Assembly (NCBI RefSeq): GCF_900111245.1
Contig: NZ_FOGO01000011.1
Span: forward strand, 62,001 to 126,000
Source of the DNA: Streptomyces qinglanensis
GTDB lineage: Bacteria; Actinomycetota; Actinomycetes; Streptomycetales; Streptomycetaceae
Length of the DNA: 64,000 nucleotides
Reading direction: 5' to 3'
The position numbers and the translations under genes are program-made. Within the stretch, counting starts at the first letter, position 1. Each line of letters starts with the position of its first letter. This document shows, piece after piece, positions 34,207-43,527 of the stretch. The notes under the pieces were generated by a model that had not been told where the DNA came from, searched no databases, and worked only from the letters and a program-made list of their open reading frames with translations.

Positions 34207-34245
34207 GGCGCGGGCGGGACCGGGGGAACGTGTCCCGCCCGCGCC
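34207..34245 (+). terminator. Terminator after the L,D-transpeptidase gene
   Basis: A perfect 14-bp stem (GGCGCGGGCGGGAC with GTCCCGCCCGCGCC) and an 11-base loop, 81 bases after the stop. Confidence 0.7.
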
Positions 34246-34377
34246 ATCGCGCGAACCCAGAGGTACGGGGGGAACCTCGGGCTTACCGCGCCGCCGATGA
34301 CCAGTCGGCTCACTCTCTTCAGCGCCGTGCCCGGCGAAAGTGTCACACCGTCGGCCGGGTGAACCGTGTGGCGCCTG

Positions 34378-35757
34378 TCACTGCCGCGTCGGTGCGGCCG
34401 TCCCCGCCGTCGTGCTCGGTGCGGGGTCCGAGGGCTCGGACGGCACGCCGCCCCCGCTCGCACCCGAACCGCCGGTGTCCGCGCCGCCGGAACCGCCGGT
34501 GTCCCCACCGCCGTCGCCGCCGCCGGCGCTCTCCCCCGAGCCGCCGCCGGAGCCGGTGCTCTGCCCGCCGCCACCGCCGGCGCTCTCTCCGCCGCCTCCG
34601 CCGGAGCTGTCGCTCTCCCCGTGCCGGGCGCAGAACCTCCGCACCACGGCCCGGCCGCCCGCGGCGCGTTCCAGCTTGCGGCGGTCGTCGGTCTCCAGCT
34701 TGTCCGCCGCGTACGCCTTGCACAGCGCCTCGGCGATGGCTTCCTTCCGGGAGCCGCCGTGGCCGCCGTGGTGCCCGCCCGCGCCGGGGAAGGTGCCGCC
34801 GGGTCTGTCCCTCCACGAGCCGTTGCCGCCCAGGTCGCCACCGGTGCCACCGTCGGCGAGGTCCCGGGAGGAGCCGTCCTGCCCGCTCCCCTTGCCGCCG
34901 TCGGCGCCCCCGCCGTCTCCGTCCTCACCGCCGCCCCCGCCGGGCCGGGTGGACCGGTCGCGGCCGCCGTGCCGCTCGCCCGCGCTGTCCCGGCCGGGCG
35001 TCCCGGCACCGCTTCCGCCGCCCTCCTCCGGGCTCTCGGAACCGGAACTGGCGGCCGGAGAGGCGGTGGCGGCGGGTGCGTCGCCGCTCGAGAAGGGGGT
35101 CGGCAGCACTCCCGCTCCGGCCGCGACCGCGACCCCGCCGAGCGCGCAGCCCGCCAGCGCGACAGCGAATCCGGCCCGCAGGGGTCGGCCCGTGAGGATG
35201 TGCCGGGTACGGCTGCGGGCACCGCCCAGCGCACCGCCGCCGCCGAGCGCGTCGGCCGCCGCGGCCGTGGTGGTGCCGCCGTGCCCGGCCGCGACCCGGG
35301 CAGCACGGAAGGCGTCCAGCGCCGCGGCCTCGCCGGGGAGTTCGACCGGAGTGGTGCCGGGTGCGGTGGGAAGGGGTGCGCTGTGGGCGGTGGACAGCTC
35401 GTCCAGCGCTGCGGCGAGCCGGGCCGCCGTACGGCGGTCGGCCTCGCGGAACCAGTCGGGTGAGGGCACGTCGAGACGGCCCCCGGCTCTTCGCCCCGAT
35501 CGTCCGGTGCCGGCCGCGGAGTCCGCCCGTGCCGACTGGCCGGCCGCGGGGTCCGCGTGCTCCTGGGCGGATTCCCGCCGTCCGGCCGGAGATCCGCGCT
35601 CCGCGGAGGAGCCGCCCTCCGGGCCGTCGTCCCGTGCCTCGGCGGCCGGGCCGGAACCGGAGTCCGGTCTGCCGTTTTCACCGGCTTCGACCGGCAGGCC
35701 GCGCAGCAAGCGCTCCGCAGTCTCTTCGTCCAGCCAACTGTACCGGTCGTCCGCCAT
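34378..35757 (-). CDS. Putative single-pass anti-sigma factor with Gly-rich, two-Cys outer domain
   Basis: A 459-residue protein whose ATG overlaps the sigma-factor stop (TGATG), so it is coupled. Residues 1-185 are cytoplasmic and begin with DDRYSWLDEETAERLLRGLP, a small helical segment suited to holding a sigma factor. A later DWFREADRRTAARLAAALDEL is a second helix. One membrane span follows at about 187-212. The outer part is extreme in Gly/Ser (runs such as GGGGGESAGGGGG) and includes one folded-looking patch of about 50 residues with two Cys (EALCKAY and RRFCARH). The anti-sigma role is inferred from coupling and topology; no ZAS zinc motif is present. Confidence 0.7.
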   Translation of the reverse strand: MADDRYSWLDEETAERLLRGLPVEAGENGRPDSGSGPAAEARDDGPEGGSSAERGSPAGRRESAQEHADPAAGQSARADSAAGTGRSGRRAGGRLDVPSPDWFREADRRTAARLAAALDELSTAHSAPLPTAPGTTPVELPGEAAALDAFRAARVAAGHGGTTTAAAADALGGGGALGGARSRTRHILTGRPLRAGFAVALAGCALGGVAVAAGAGVLPTPFSSGDAPAATASPAASSGSESPEEGGGSGAGTPGRDSAGERHGGRDRSTRPGGGGGEDGDGGGADGGKGSGQDGSSRDLADGGTGGDLGGNGSWRDRPGGTFPGAGGHHGGHGGSRKEAIAEALCKAYAADKLETDDRRKLERAAGGRAVVRRFCARHGESDSSGGGGGESAGGGGGQSTGSGGGSGESAGGGDGGGDTGGSGGADTGGSGASGGGVPSEPSDPAPSTTAGTAAPTRQ

Positions 35758-36550
35758 CACGTTTCCCTCAGCGTTCGGGTGGCTTTATGCGTCACACCGC
35801 GCGCCATGCCGCGAGTCCTGCCCTTCGCCGTGCCACCGCCCGGCCTGGACCCGGAGCCCGGACCGCCGGGGCCACCGGCCGGGCCGTCGGCCACCGCCCC
35901 GCCCGCGCCGTCGACCGCGTCGCCGGAAGGGCCCAGGGCCCGCTCCTCCAGCAGCTCCGCCAGCCTGCGCAGTCCGCGGTGCGCGGCCGTCCGCACCGCG
36001 CCGGAGCGTTTGCCCAGCACCTGCGCTGCGCTCTTGGCGTCCAGTCCGACCACCACCCGCAGCACGACCGCCTCGGCCTGGTCGCGCGGGAGTTGCGATA
36101 TGAGCGCCATCGTGCTGCTGGTCCCCAGCGCCTCCAGCGCCTCGTCCGCCGTGTCGGTGCCGGCCGGCAGGACGGTCAGTTCGCTCTCGTCACCGCCGAC
36201 GGCGGGGCGGCGGCCGCGCATCCGCAGATGGTCCAGGCCCCGGTTGCGGGCGATCCGTGCCGCCCAGCCGCGGAACCGGTCCGCGTCGCCGTGGAAGCGG
36301 GGCAGGTCGCGGGCGATCTGCAGCCACGCCTCGGAGGCCACGTCCTCGGCGTCGGCGTCCGGCACCAGCGTGCGCACGTAGCCGAGCAGGCGCGGGTGCA
36401 CCGAGCGGTAGACGGTGCGGAAGGCGGACTCGTCCCCCTCCTGCGCCGCTTGCACCGCAGCGGTCAGCTCCGCGTCGTCCCCCTGCACGCCCGTCTCTCG
36501 CCCCACTCCGCGAAGGTGTCTGTGCTGTGCGCCGTTGCCGGGAGTCAGCA
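35757..36550 (-). CDS. ECF-subfamily RNA polymerase sigma factor
   Basis: About 264 residues. Region 2: FRTVYRSVHPRLLGYVRTLV, then DAEDVASEAWLQIARDL and RFRGWAARIARNRGLDHLR. Region 4: LISQLPRDQAEAVVLRVVVG, then SAAQVLGKRSGAVRTAAHRGL. A 60-residue Gly/Ala-rich tail follows region 4. The start is uncertain: ATG 36550 is used, while GTG 36506 or 36488 would shorten the protein to the usual ECF beginning. The overlapping downstream membrane protein is the likely antagonist, suggesting response to an envelope signal. The promoter should be in the 445-base gap to the divergent gene at 36996. Confidence 0.88.
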
Positions 36551-36995
36551 TCCCGGCCGCCGGATTTTCGCGTCCCGGCTGCCGGGTTCGGTCCACCCGG
36601 CGCGGCGCGAGCAGCACGCTAAGGCCAAGTGTGCACGCTCGTCCATGCCGAAGGGAGAGGCGGGGCGGCAGCGCGCTGTGCGTAAGGAGGCGGTAGCCCA
36701 CCGTCAGCATCCGGACTCCGCGGTGAGCACGGAACGGCGGCCCGCGAACGGTTGCGGCGTGGCGCGTAACACATTGCGAGGCGGTGGCGCTGAGGAGAGT
36801 ACGGGCAAGCCGCTGGCGTAGTGAGCCCGTGTCCGACGGCGGCCGGGGTCTCTCCTGTGGGGGGTGGCGACCCCGGTCGCCCTCGGCTTTCTCCGCCGGT
36901 CCGGCACCCGTTTCCTCTCCTCGGCCGCCCGCGGTGCGCCCCGCCGCCGCCCCTGGCGCCGCCGGCCGGAGCCGCCCGTGCCACGATGCGGCCGC
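36551..36995. other. 445-base divergent intergenic region
   Basis: It separates the sigma-factor gene from the SMI1/KNR4-like gene and must hold both promoters. No convincing sigma consensus was identified. An AT-leaning patch is at 36766-36782 (around GTAACACATTGCG). No gene seen. Confidence 0.4.
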
Positions 36996-38285
36996 ATGAA
37001 CGGCACCACGCCCTCTCCGTCCTCCGGACTCTCCACGCCGGCTGCGCACTTCGCGCTGCCCGGCACCGGACCGGGCACGACACCGCCCTCGCCCCCCGCG
37101 CCCGTTCCGGTGGACTGGCCGGCCGTGGAGTCCTGGCTGGGCCTGCGGCTGCCCCGGGACTACAAGGAACTGGTCACCGCCTACGGGCCGCTCGACCTCG
37201 GCGCATACGTCTGGGTGCACGCGCCGTGTGTCCAAGAGGGCAGGTTCGACTACGCGGGCTGGCTGCACGACACCCACCGGCAGACCCGGATCAGCGCCCG
37301 GGGCGCCGGTACCGAGGGGCCGCCGCTCTTCCACCCCGCGGCCGGTGGGCTGCTGGCGTGGGGCGAGACGCGGGGCGGCGGGGTACTCCTGTGGGACACC
37401 TCCGCCTCCGAGGACCCGGACGCGTGGCCCGTCGTCCTCTTCGACTGGAACGTCTACCCCAGCCCGGACCCGGACGCCACCTCGGAGAGCCGCCCCTGGT
37501 ACCGCCTCGGCGGCACCGCCACCGAAACCCTCAGCGCCCTGCTGACCACCGGCATCCCCATGGACGGCGGCGGCCGGTTCGGACCGCTGCCCGGAACCGC
37601 ACAGCGCACCGCCTACCTTCCCGAGGCCGCCCGCTGGACCCCGCCGCCGCCCGCGGCGGAGCACGACCCCGCGCGGCGGGCCGCGTTGAGCGAGGGCAGC
37701 GGGCTCGCGGCGCTGACCGCGCTCGTCCCGCCGCCGGAGCAGCCGTACCTGGGCGATGCGGCGGGCGAGGGCTGGGAGCCCCTTTTTGCCGAGCTGGGCA
37801 CCAGGCTGCCGCACGAGTACGTCACCCTGCTCGAGACCTACGGTGCGGGCTGCTGGTCGGAGTGGCTGCGCTTCCACACCCCGCTGCGCCGTGCGGGGGC
37901 GGCTGCCGATCCGGAGGCGGGCGGCGGATTCGGCTGGCACGTGCAGCAGGTCAACGACGCCTATCGAACGCTGAAGGGCAACTGGCCCGAGGAGTATCCG
38001 CTGGCGAGCCGGCCGGAGCCGGGCGGCTTCCTGCCGTTCGCCAACTCCATCGACGGCGACGCACTGGGCTGGCTGACCGAGGGCGCGGATCCGGACCGCT
38101 GGCCGCTGCTCGTCTGGCCGCGGCACGCCCGTCAGGGACCCGCGCTGGAGGGTTCCCTGACCGACGTCCTGCTCTCGTGGCTGCGTGGCGCATTCGCCAC
38201 GCCGGGCTTCGCCGAACTCGACGAGGACGACGACCCGCTGGACTTCGCCAAGTTCGAGCCGTGGCCGGCGGACGCCTACTGGTGA
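36996..38285 (+). CDS. Protein with two SMI1/KNR4 (SUKH)-like domains
   Basis: A 429-residue soluble protein. The first domain begins near residue 38 with VDWPAVESWLGLRLPRDYKE and continues with an AYGPLDLGAYVWVHAP strand, the SUKH pattern of amphipathic helix plus LP-x-D-Y-K. The second begins near residue 258 with WEPLFAELGTRLPHEYVTLL and again ends in GFLPFANSIDGDALGWLT. SUKH domains are common immunity modules but also occur in housekeeping proteins; there is no toxin gene beside this one. Start ATG 36996 lacks a clear ribosome site, so a different start is possible. Convergent with the hexosaminidase gene across a hairpin. Confidence 0.75.
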   Translation: MNGTTPSPSSGLSTPAAHFALPGTGPGTTPPSPPAPVPVDWPAVESWLGLRLPRDYKELVTAYGPLDLGAYVWVHAPCVQEGRFDYAGWLHDTHRQTRISARGAGTEGPPLFHPAAGGLLAWGETRGGGVLLWDTSASEDPDAWPVVLFDWNVYPSPDPDATSESRPWYRLGGTATETLSALLTTGIPMDGGGRFGPLPGTAQRTAYLPEAARWTPPPPAAEHDPARRAALSEGSGLAALTALVPPPEQPYLGDAAGEGWEPLFAELGTRLPHEYVTLLETYGAGCWSEWLRFHTPLRRAGAAADPEAGGGFGWHVQQVNDAYRTLKGNWPEEYPLASRPEPGGFLPFANSIDGDALGWLTEGADPDRWPLLVWPRHARQGPALEGSLTDVLLSWLRGAFATPGFAELDEDDDPLDFAKFEPWPADAYW

Positions 38286-38296
38286 GACGGCGTCCG

Positions 38297-38316
38297 CCGG
38301 CCCGGCGGCGGGCCGG
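38297..38316. terminator. Bidirectional hairpin between convergent genes
   Basis: CCGGCCCG and CGGGCCGG with a 4-base loop, inside the 37-base gap between the two stops. Confidence 0.55.
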
Positions 38317-38322
38317 TCCCGG

Positions 38323-39963
38323 TCAGTCCACCTTGTCGACGAGCTTCACGAAGTCGTCCCAGGAGCGTTCGGGCCGCTGCGGGTCCCACAGCTTCTGGGC
38401 CGTCGCGGCGAGCGGCAGCCGGATCCCGCGGGCGACCTGTCCGGTGGTCTGCGCGTCGGCGAGGTCGCCCCAGACGGCGAACCGGCCGCCGAGGATGCGG
38501 TCCCGTCCGGCCCACTTGTCCGGCACCGGGTCGGTGCCGCGCACCACGGCGGGGGTCCACTCCTCGTAGATGCGCCGGCCGGTCGGATAGGTGAAGTTGT
38601 TGGGCTGGCCGAGGACGTAGTACAGGTACTCGTCGTTGAGGTTGACGATCTTCCAGCCCTCCTTCAGGTACTCGGACGGCTGCCGCTCCCCCGCTTCCCG
38701 TCCGGTCCAGTAGGCGACCTCGCGCGGCTTGTTCGGCTTGACGACGCCGCCGCGGTGCATGCCGTCGTTCCACACCTGCGGGATCTTGCCCTGCTTGTCC
38801 AGGGTCGAGGCGCGGTCGTTGAGCCAGGCGGTCGCCAGGTCCTGGACGGTGGCCTTGTCCCCGAACTCCTCCCGCGCCTTCTTCGCGAGCCCGGGATAGG
38901 TCTGCTCCGGGTTCTCCGTCATCAGTGCCTGGTACTCGTCGCCGCCCGCGTGCGCCCACTTGCCGGGGAACAGGTCGGCGAACTCGACCAGCAGCTCGTC
39001 GACGAGCTTGGCGGCGGCGGGCTTGCTGATGTCGATCGCGCCGCGCGGGGTGGCGCCCGAGGCGCTGCGCAGTTGCAGTTCGGGGTGGGCCTTCAGGACG
39101 GCGCCGAGATGGCCGGGCGAGTCGATCTCGGGGATGACGGTGATGTGCCGGGAGGCGGCGAGGCCGACGATGTCGCGGACCTGCGCCTTGGTCAGATGGG
39201 GGTCGGAGACGATCTCGGGGTGGGTCTCGCTCTCGACACGGAACGCCTGGTCGTCGGAGAGGTGGAGCTGGAGCTGGTTGAGCTTGAGGTCGCCCATCTC
39301 GCGGATCCGGGCCTTGATCCAGTCGGCGCTGAAGTTCTTGCGCGCGATGTCCAGGGAGAAGCCGCGCTGCGGGCGGTCGGGGGCGTCGGCGACGGTGCCC
39401 TCGGCGAAGCGGCCCTGGGCCCGCCAGGTCTGGAGGAGGGTGCGGGTGCCGTAGAAGACCCCGGCGTCGCCGCCTCCGGTGATGGTGATCTTGCCGTCGC
39501 TGCTGACCAGCCGGTAGCTCTCGGGGCCGCCGTTCACCTTGCCGCCGGGGGACTTCCCGCCGTCCTCGCCGCGCTTGAGCTCGATGTCGCCGGTGCGGGA
39601 CGGGCCCTTGGCGACCGGCACCTTCAGCTCGTCGGCGAGCAGCTTCGCCTCGTCGCGGAGCGAGTCGGAACCGGGGACGACGCGGGTGCGGTCCGTACGC
39701 TGCCAGCCCGGACCCCGTACGGCCTTCCACTGGCGCACCGAGGGCACGGCCGAGGGTGCGGGGCCGAGCCGGTCGGGCCCCTGGGGCGGCTGCTCCGATC
39801 CGCTCCCGGAGGCGGAGGGGGAATCGCTGCCCCCGTCGCCGTCACCGCCGCAGGCGGTCAGGCCGAGCAGGCTGACGGCGAGGGTGAGTGCCAGCGGTGC
39901 GCCGGAGCGGCGCACCGCCCCGACGGCAGTCCGTCTCGACTTCTTCGACCAGTTTCGTCCCAT
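38323..39963 (-). CDS. GH20 beta-N-acetylhexosaminidase, lipoprotein
   Basis: A 546-residue exported glycosidase. The N-terminus has a basic KKSRRTAVGAVRRS patch, a hydrophobic core and a lipobox LLGLTAC (Cys near 38), then a Gly/Ser-rich linker. A GH20b-type domain precedes the TIM barrel, which starts at PQRGFSLDIARKNFSADWI. The catalytic Asp-Glu pair is in WAHAGGDEYQAL, and PEIDSPGH and PQVWNDGM line the site. It should release terminal GlcNAc or GalNAc from chitin-derived or wall-derived oligomers outside the membrane. Transcribed alone. Confidence 0.92.
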   Translation of the reverse strand: MGRNWSKKSRRTAVGAVRRSGAPLALTLAVSLLGLTACGGDGDGGSDSPSASGSGSEQPPQGPDRLGPAPSAVPSVRQWKAVRGPGWQRTDRTRVVPGSDSLRDEAKLLADELKVPVAKGPSRTGDIELKRGEDGGKSPGGKVNGGPESYRLVSSDGKITITGGGDAGVFYGTRTLLQTWRAQGRFAEGTVADAPDRPQRGFSLDIARKNFSADWIKARIREMGDLKLNQLQLHLSDDQAFRVESETHPEIVSDPHLTKAQVRDIVGLAASRHITVIPEIDSPGHLGAVLKAHPELQLRSASGATPRGAIDISKPAAAKLVDELLVEFADLFPGKWAHAGGDEYQALMTENPEQTYPGLAKKAREEFGDKATVQDLATAWLNDRASTLDKQGKIPQVWNDGMHRGGVVKPNKPREVAYWTGREAGERQPSEYLKEGWKIVNLNDEYLYYVLGQPNNFTYPTGRRIYEEWTPAVVRGTDPVPDKWAGRDRILGGRFAVWGDLADAQTTGQVARGIRLPLAATAQKLWDPQRPERSWDDFVKLVDKVD

Positions 39964-40125
39964 ACGGATACGGTATTTCCCCTTCCCAACCCTTCCCCGT
40001 CAGCTATGCGTCCCCACGCGTTCCCTTACGGGTGAAAAGCACGACTCGGACGGCCGATCTTGCCTGGTCGCCACTACCGTGGCGCATCCGGGTCCACATC
40101 CGGATCCTTCGGACTTACGGAGCGC

Positions 40126-40641
40126 ATGACCCTTCCCACCCCTCCCCGCCACGGAACGCGGACACCCCTGGACCGGCTGAACAGCGCCGCCCTCGCGACG
40201 GTCGAGCCGCTGCTGCTGCGCTGCTGCGGCAGCCGCCGCTGGGCCCGCCGTCTCGTGACGCACCGGCCCTACCCGGATGTGGAGGCCCTGCTGGCGGCGG
40301 CCGACGAGGCGAGCTACGACCTGACCCCGGCGGATCTGCGGGAGGCACTGGTCTGCGAGACGGCCGCACACCCGCTGGAGGGGGAGCCGCAGCCGGGCGT
40401 ACTCGCCGCGCACACGGCCCTGCGGGCAGCCCACGCCGCGTACGAGCGGAAATTCGGACACGCGTTCCTGTACTGCCTGGACGGGTTCGCCGCCGAGGAG
40501 CGGCTGGGCCAGGTACTGGCGGGGATCAGGTTGCGGTTGGAGAACGATGCCGACGAGGAGTGGGCAGTCACCGCGGAGGAGCTGCGGCGGCTGGCGCGCG
40601 GGCGGCTCGGGCGGCTGGCGGCGCCCGGACCGGCGGACTGA
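40126..40641 (+). CDS. OHCU decarboxylase-like protein (UraD family)
   Basis: A 171-residue helical protein, ATG at 40126 with GGAG 5 bases upstream. It matches the 2-oxo-4-hydroxy-4-carboxy-5-ureidoimidazoline decarboxylase pattern: CCGSRRWARRLVTHRPYPDV, then LLAAADEASYDLTPADLREAL, the AHPLEGE loop and ERKFGHAFLYCLDG. That enzyme finishes urate breakdown to S-allantoin. The usual catalytic His of the H-P-R loop appears here as AAHPLEG. No other urate genes are beside it, so either the pathway is split or this is a paralogue. A small hairpin terminator follows before the sdh operon. Confidence 0.8.
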   Translation: MTLPTPPRHGTRTPLDRLNSAALATVEPLLLRCCGSRRWARRLVTHRPYPDVEALLAAADEASYDLTPADLREALVCETAAHPLEGEPQPGVLAAHTALRAAHAAYERKFGHAFLYCLDGFAAEERLGQVLAGIRLRLENDADEEWAVTAEELRRLARGRLGRLAAPGPAD

Positions 40642-40660
40642 GCCCCGCCGCACGCGGGCA

Positions 40661-40684
40661 GCGGTGTGTCCCCGCTCACACCGC
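40661..40684 (+). terminator. Terminator after the UraD-like gene
   Basis: GCGGTGTG and CACACCGC with an 8-base loop, 19 bases after the stop. Confidence 0.55.
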
Positions 40685-40847
40685 GGATAGGCCGTCCGTG
40701 CCTGATTGATCACACCTGCACACCCCTGGGCGAACGTGCCGACAACCCGTCGCTACGATGACCGAGGCCGGTGGACCGTACCCGGCCGGGCCCGCCCGAC
40801 CTACCGAAGCCGGCAGGCCCCAATATCCGCTCCCGGAGGGTTTATCC

Positions 40848-41228
40848 GTGCCGGCTGGAACGCTGTACCGCGGCCGGGAAGGAATGTGGTCCTGGGTGGC
40901 TCACCGAGTCACCGGCGTCCTCATCTTCTTCTTCCTGTTCGTGCACGTCCTCGACACCGCGCTCGTCCGCGTCTCGCCCGAGGCGTACGACGACACTGTC
41001 GCGATCTACAAGACTCCGCTCGTCAACCTGATGGAGTACGGCCTGGTGGCCGCCATCCTCTTCCACGCGCTGAACGGCCTGCGGGTCATCGCCGTGGACT
41101 TCTGGTCGAAGGGCGCGAGGTACCAGAAGCAGATGCTGTGGACCGTGCTGGGCGTGTGGATCGTCCTCATGGCCGGTGCCTTCTACCCGGTCCTGCAGCA
41201 CACGCTGCGCGAGCTGTTCGGGAGCTGA
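40848..41228 (+). CDS. sdhC: Succinate dehydrogenase cytochrome b556 subunit
   Basis: A 126-residue membrane anchor with three spans. GTG at 40848 is preferred: GGAGGG lies 7 bases upstream and it yields the conserved opening PAGTLYRGREGMWSWVAHRV. The His of VAHRVTG and the His of ILFHALNGLRVI are the heme-region positions of the family. It is the first of four genes sdhC-D-A-B that make complex II. A longer frame from 40758 lacks a ribosome site. Confidence 0.95.
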   Translation: MPAGTLYRGREGMWSWVAHRVTGVLIFFFLFVHVLDTALVRVSPEAYDDTVAIYKTPLVNLMEYGLVAAILFHALNGLRVIAVDFWSKGARYQKQMLWTVLGVWIVLMAGAFYPVLQHTLRELFGS

Positions 41229-41234
41229 TCCGTG

Positions 41235-41732
41235 ATGTCGACGACCGAGACGACCGAGGCCGCCAAGAACGACGGCGCGGGCGAGCCCACCGACAGCGTC
41301 ACGCTGTACGACGTGGACCACCCGGCCCCCGTCATCGAACCGCCGCGCAAGCGGACCGCGAAGACGCCCAAGGCGTCCCGCGGCAATTTCGAGATGCAGA
41401 CATGGCTGTTCATGCGGCTGTCGGGCATCGTGCTGGTGGTGCTCGTCCTGGGCCACCTGCTGATCCAGCTCGTGCTGGACGGCGGCGTCAGCAAGATCGG
41501 CTTCGCGTTCGTCGCGGGCCGCTGGGCCTCGCCGTTCTGGCAGGTGTGGGACCTGGCGATGCTGTGGCTGGCGATGCTGCACGGCGCCAACGGGCTGCGC
41601 ACGGTGATCAACGACTACGCCGAGCGCGACAACACCCGCTTCTGGCTGAAGATGCTGCTCTACACGGCCACCGTCTTCACCGTCCTGCTGGGCACGCTGG
41701 TGATCTTCACCTTCGACCCGAACATCCGCTGA
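41235..41732 (+). CDS. sdhD: Succinate dehydrogenase membrane anchor subunit
   Basis: About 165 residues, three membrane spans in the last 110 residues. Conserved SRGNFEMQTWLFMRLSGIVL leads the first span, GHLLIQLVLDGGVSKIGFAF follows, and MLHGANGLRTVINDY holds the heme or quinone-site His. The N-terminal 45 residues are hydrophilic. GTG 41232 directly precedes ATG 41235; the latter is used. Six bases separate sdhC stop from this start. Confidence 0.94.
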   Translation: MSTTETTEAAKNDGAGEPTDSVTLYDVDHPAPVIEPPRKRTAKTPKASRGNFEMQTWLFMRLSGIVLVVLVLGHLLIQLVLDGGVSKIGFAFVAGRWASPFWQVWDLAMLWLAMLHGANGLRTVINDYAERDNTRFWLKMLLYTATVFTVLLGTLVIFTFDPNIR

Positions 41733-41763
41733 CGTACCGGGGCTGAAGGCTGAGGTTTTCCCG

Positions 41764-43527
41764 ATGAACAACGTCAAGATCCACAAGTACGACACCGTCA
41801 TCGTCGGCGCGGGCGGCGCCGGTATGCGCGCGGCCATCGAGTCCACCAAGCGCAGCCGCACCGCGGTGCTGACCAAGCTCTACCCCACCCGCTCCCACAC
41901 CGGCGCGGCGCAGGGCGGCATGGCCGCGGCCCTCGCCAACGTCGAGGAGGACAACTGGGAGTGGCACACCTTCGACACGATCAAGGGCGGCGACTACCTG
42001 GTCGACCAGGACGCCGCCGAGATCCTGGCGAAGGAGGCCATCGACTCCGTCCTCGACCTGGAGAAGATGGGCCTGCCCTTCAACCGCACCCCGGACGGCA
42101 CCATCGACCAGCGGCGGTTCGGCGGCCACTCGCGCAACCACGGCGAAGCCCCGGTGCGCCGCTCCTGCTACGCGGCCGACCGCACCGGCCACATGATCCT
42201 CCAGACGCTGTACCAGAACTGCGTCAAGGAGGGCGTGGAGTTCTTCAACGAGTTCTACGTCCTGGACCTGCTCCTCAACGAGGTCGACGGCGTCCGCAGG
42301 ACCGCCGGAGTCGTCGCCTACGAGCTGGCCACCGGCGACGTGCACGTCTTCCGCGCCAAGTCCGTCGTCTTCGCCTCCGGCGGCAACGGCAAGTTCTTCA
42401 AGGTCACCTCCAACGCGCACACCCTGACCGGCGACGGCCAGGCCGCCGCGTTCCGGCGCGGGCTGCCGCTGGAGGACATGGAGTTCTTCCAGTTCCACCC
42501 GACCGGCATCTGGAAGATGGGCATCCTGCTCACCGAGGGCGCCCGCGGCGAGGGCGGCATCCTGCGGAACAAGGACGGCGAGCGCTTCATGGAGAAGTAC
42601 GCGCCCGTCATGAAGGACCTCGCCTCGCGTGACGTCGTCTCCCGCGCGATCTACACCGAGATCCGCGAGGGCCGCGGCTGCGGCGCCGACAAGGACCACG
42701 TCTACCTGGACCTCACGCACCTGCCGCCGGAGCAGCTCGACGCCAAGCTGCCCGACATCACCGAGTTCGCGCGCACCTACCTGGGCATCGAGCCCTACAC
42801 CGACCCGGTGCCGATCCAGCCGACCGCGCACTACGCGATGGGCGGCATCCCGACCAACGTGCAGGGCGAGGTGCTGGGGGACAACAGCACCCCCATCCCC
42901 GGCCTGTACGCGGCCGGCGAGGTCGCCTGCGTCTCGGTGCACGGCGCCAACCGGCTGGGCACCAACTCGCTGCTGGACATCAACGTCTTCGGCCGCCGGG
43001 CCGGCATCGCCGCCGCCGAGTACGCGGCCACCGCCGACCACATCGACCTGCCCGAGGACCCGGCCACCTTCGTCCTCGACGAGATCGAGAACCTGCGCGA
43101 CGCCACCGGCAACGAGCGCGTGGTCGACATCCGCAAGGCGCTGCAGGCCACCATGGACAAGAACGTCATGGTCTTCCGCACCGAGCAGACGCTGAAGGAG
43201 GCCGTCGAGGAGATCGGCGCCCTGCGCAAGCGCTTCCGCGACATCAGCGTCCAGGACAAGGGCAAGCGCTTCAACACCGACCTGCTGGAGGCCCTGGAGC
43301 TGGGCAACCTGCTCGACCTGGCCGAGGTCACGGCGGTCTCCGCGCTCGCCCGCAAGGAGTCGCGCGGCGGTCACTACCGCGAGGACTTCCCCAACCGCGA
43401 CGACGTCAACTTCATGCGGCACACCATGGCGTACCGCGAGGTGGGCGACGACGGCACCGAGTCGATCCGGCTGGACTACAAGCCGGTCGTGCAGACCCGC
43501 TACCAGCCGATGGAGCGTAAGTACTGA
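41764..43527 (+). CDS. sdhA: Succinate dehydrogenase flavoprotein subunit
   Basis: A 587-residue FAD subunit. The N-terminal dinucleotide fold is DTVIVGAGGAGMRAAIEST; covalent FAD attachment is expected at the His of TRSHTGAAQGGMAAAL. Active-site stretches are FGGHSRNHGEAPVRR, EFFQFHPTGI and the HYAMGGIPTN loop. It oxidises succinate to fumarate on the cytoplasmic face and passes electrons to SdhB. Its stop overlaps the sdhB start (TGATG). Confidence 0.97.
   Translation: MNNVKIHKYDTVIVGAGGAGMRAAIESTKRSRTAVLTKLYPTRSHTGAAQGGMAAALANVEEDNWEWHTFDTIKGGDYLVDQDAAEILAKEAIDSVLDLEKMGLPFNRTPDGTIDQRRFGGHSRNHGEAPVRRSCYAADRTGHMILQTLYQNCVKEGVEFFNEFYVLDLLLNEVDGVRRTAGVVAYELATGDVHVFRAKSVVFASGGNGKFFKVTSNAHTLTGDGQAAAFRRGLPLEDMEFFQFHPTGIWKMGILLTEGARGEGGILRNKDGERFMEKYAPVMKDLASRDVVSRAIYTEIREGRGCGADKDHVYLDLTHLPPEQLDAKLPDITEFARTYLGIEPYTDPVPIQPTAHYAMGGIPTNVQGEVLGDNSTPIPGLYAAGEVACVSVHGANRLGTNSLLDINVFGRRAGIAAAEYAATADHIDLPEDPATFVLDEIENLRDATGNERVVDIRKALQATMDKNVMVFRTEQTLKEAVEEIGALRKRFRDISVQDKGKRFNTDLLEALELGNLLDLAEVTAVSALARKESRGGHYREDFPNRDDVNFMRHTMAYREVGDDGTESIRLDYKPVVQTRYQPMERKY

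Noticed and set aside
40706..40760. A -35/-10 pair (TTGATC and TACGAT) for sdhC
   Set aside because: The two hexamers are about 42 bases apart, far too wide, and no better -35 sits 17-18 bases upstream of TACGAT.
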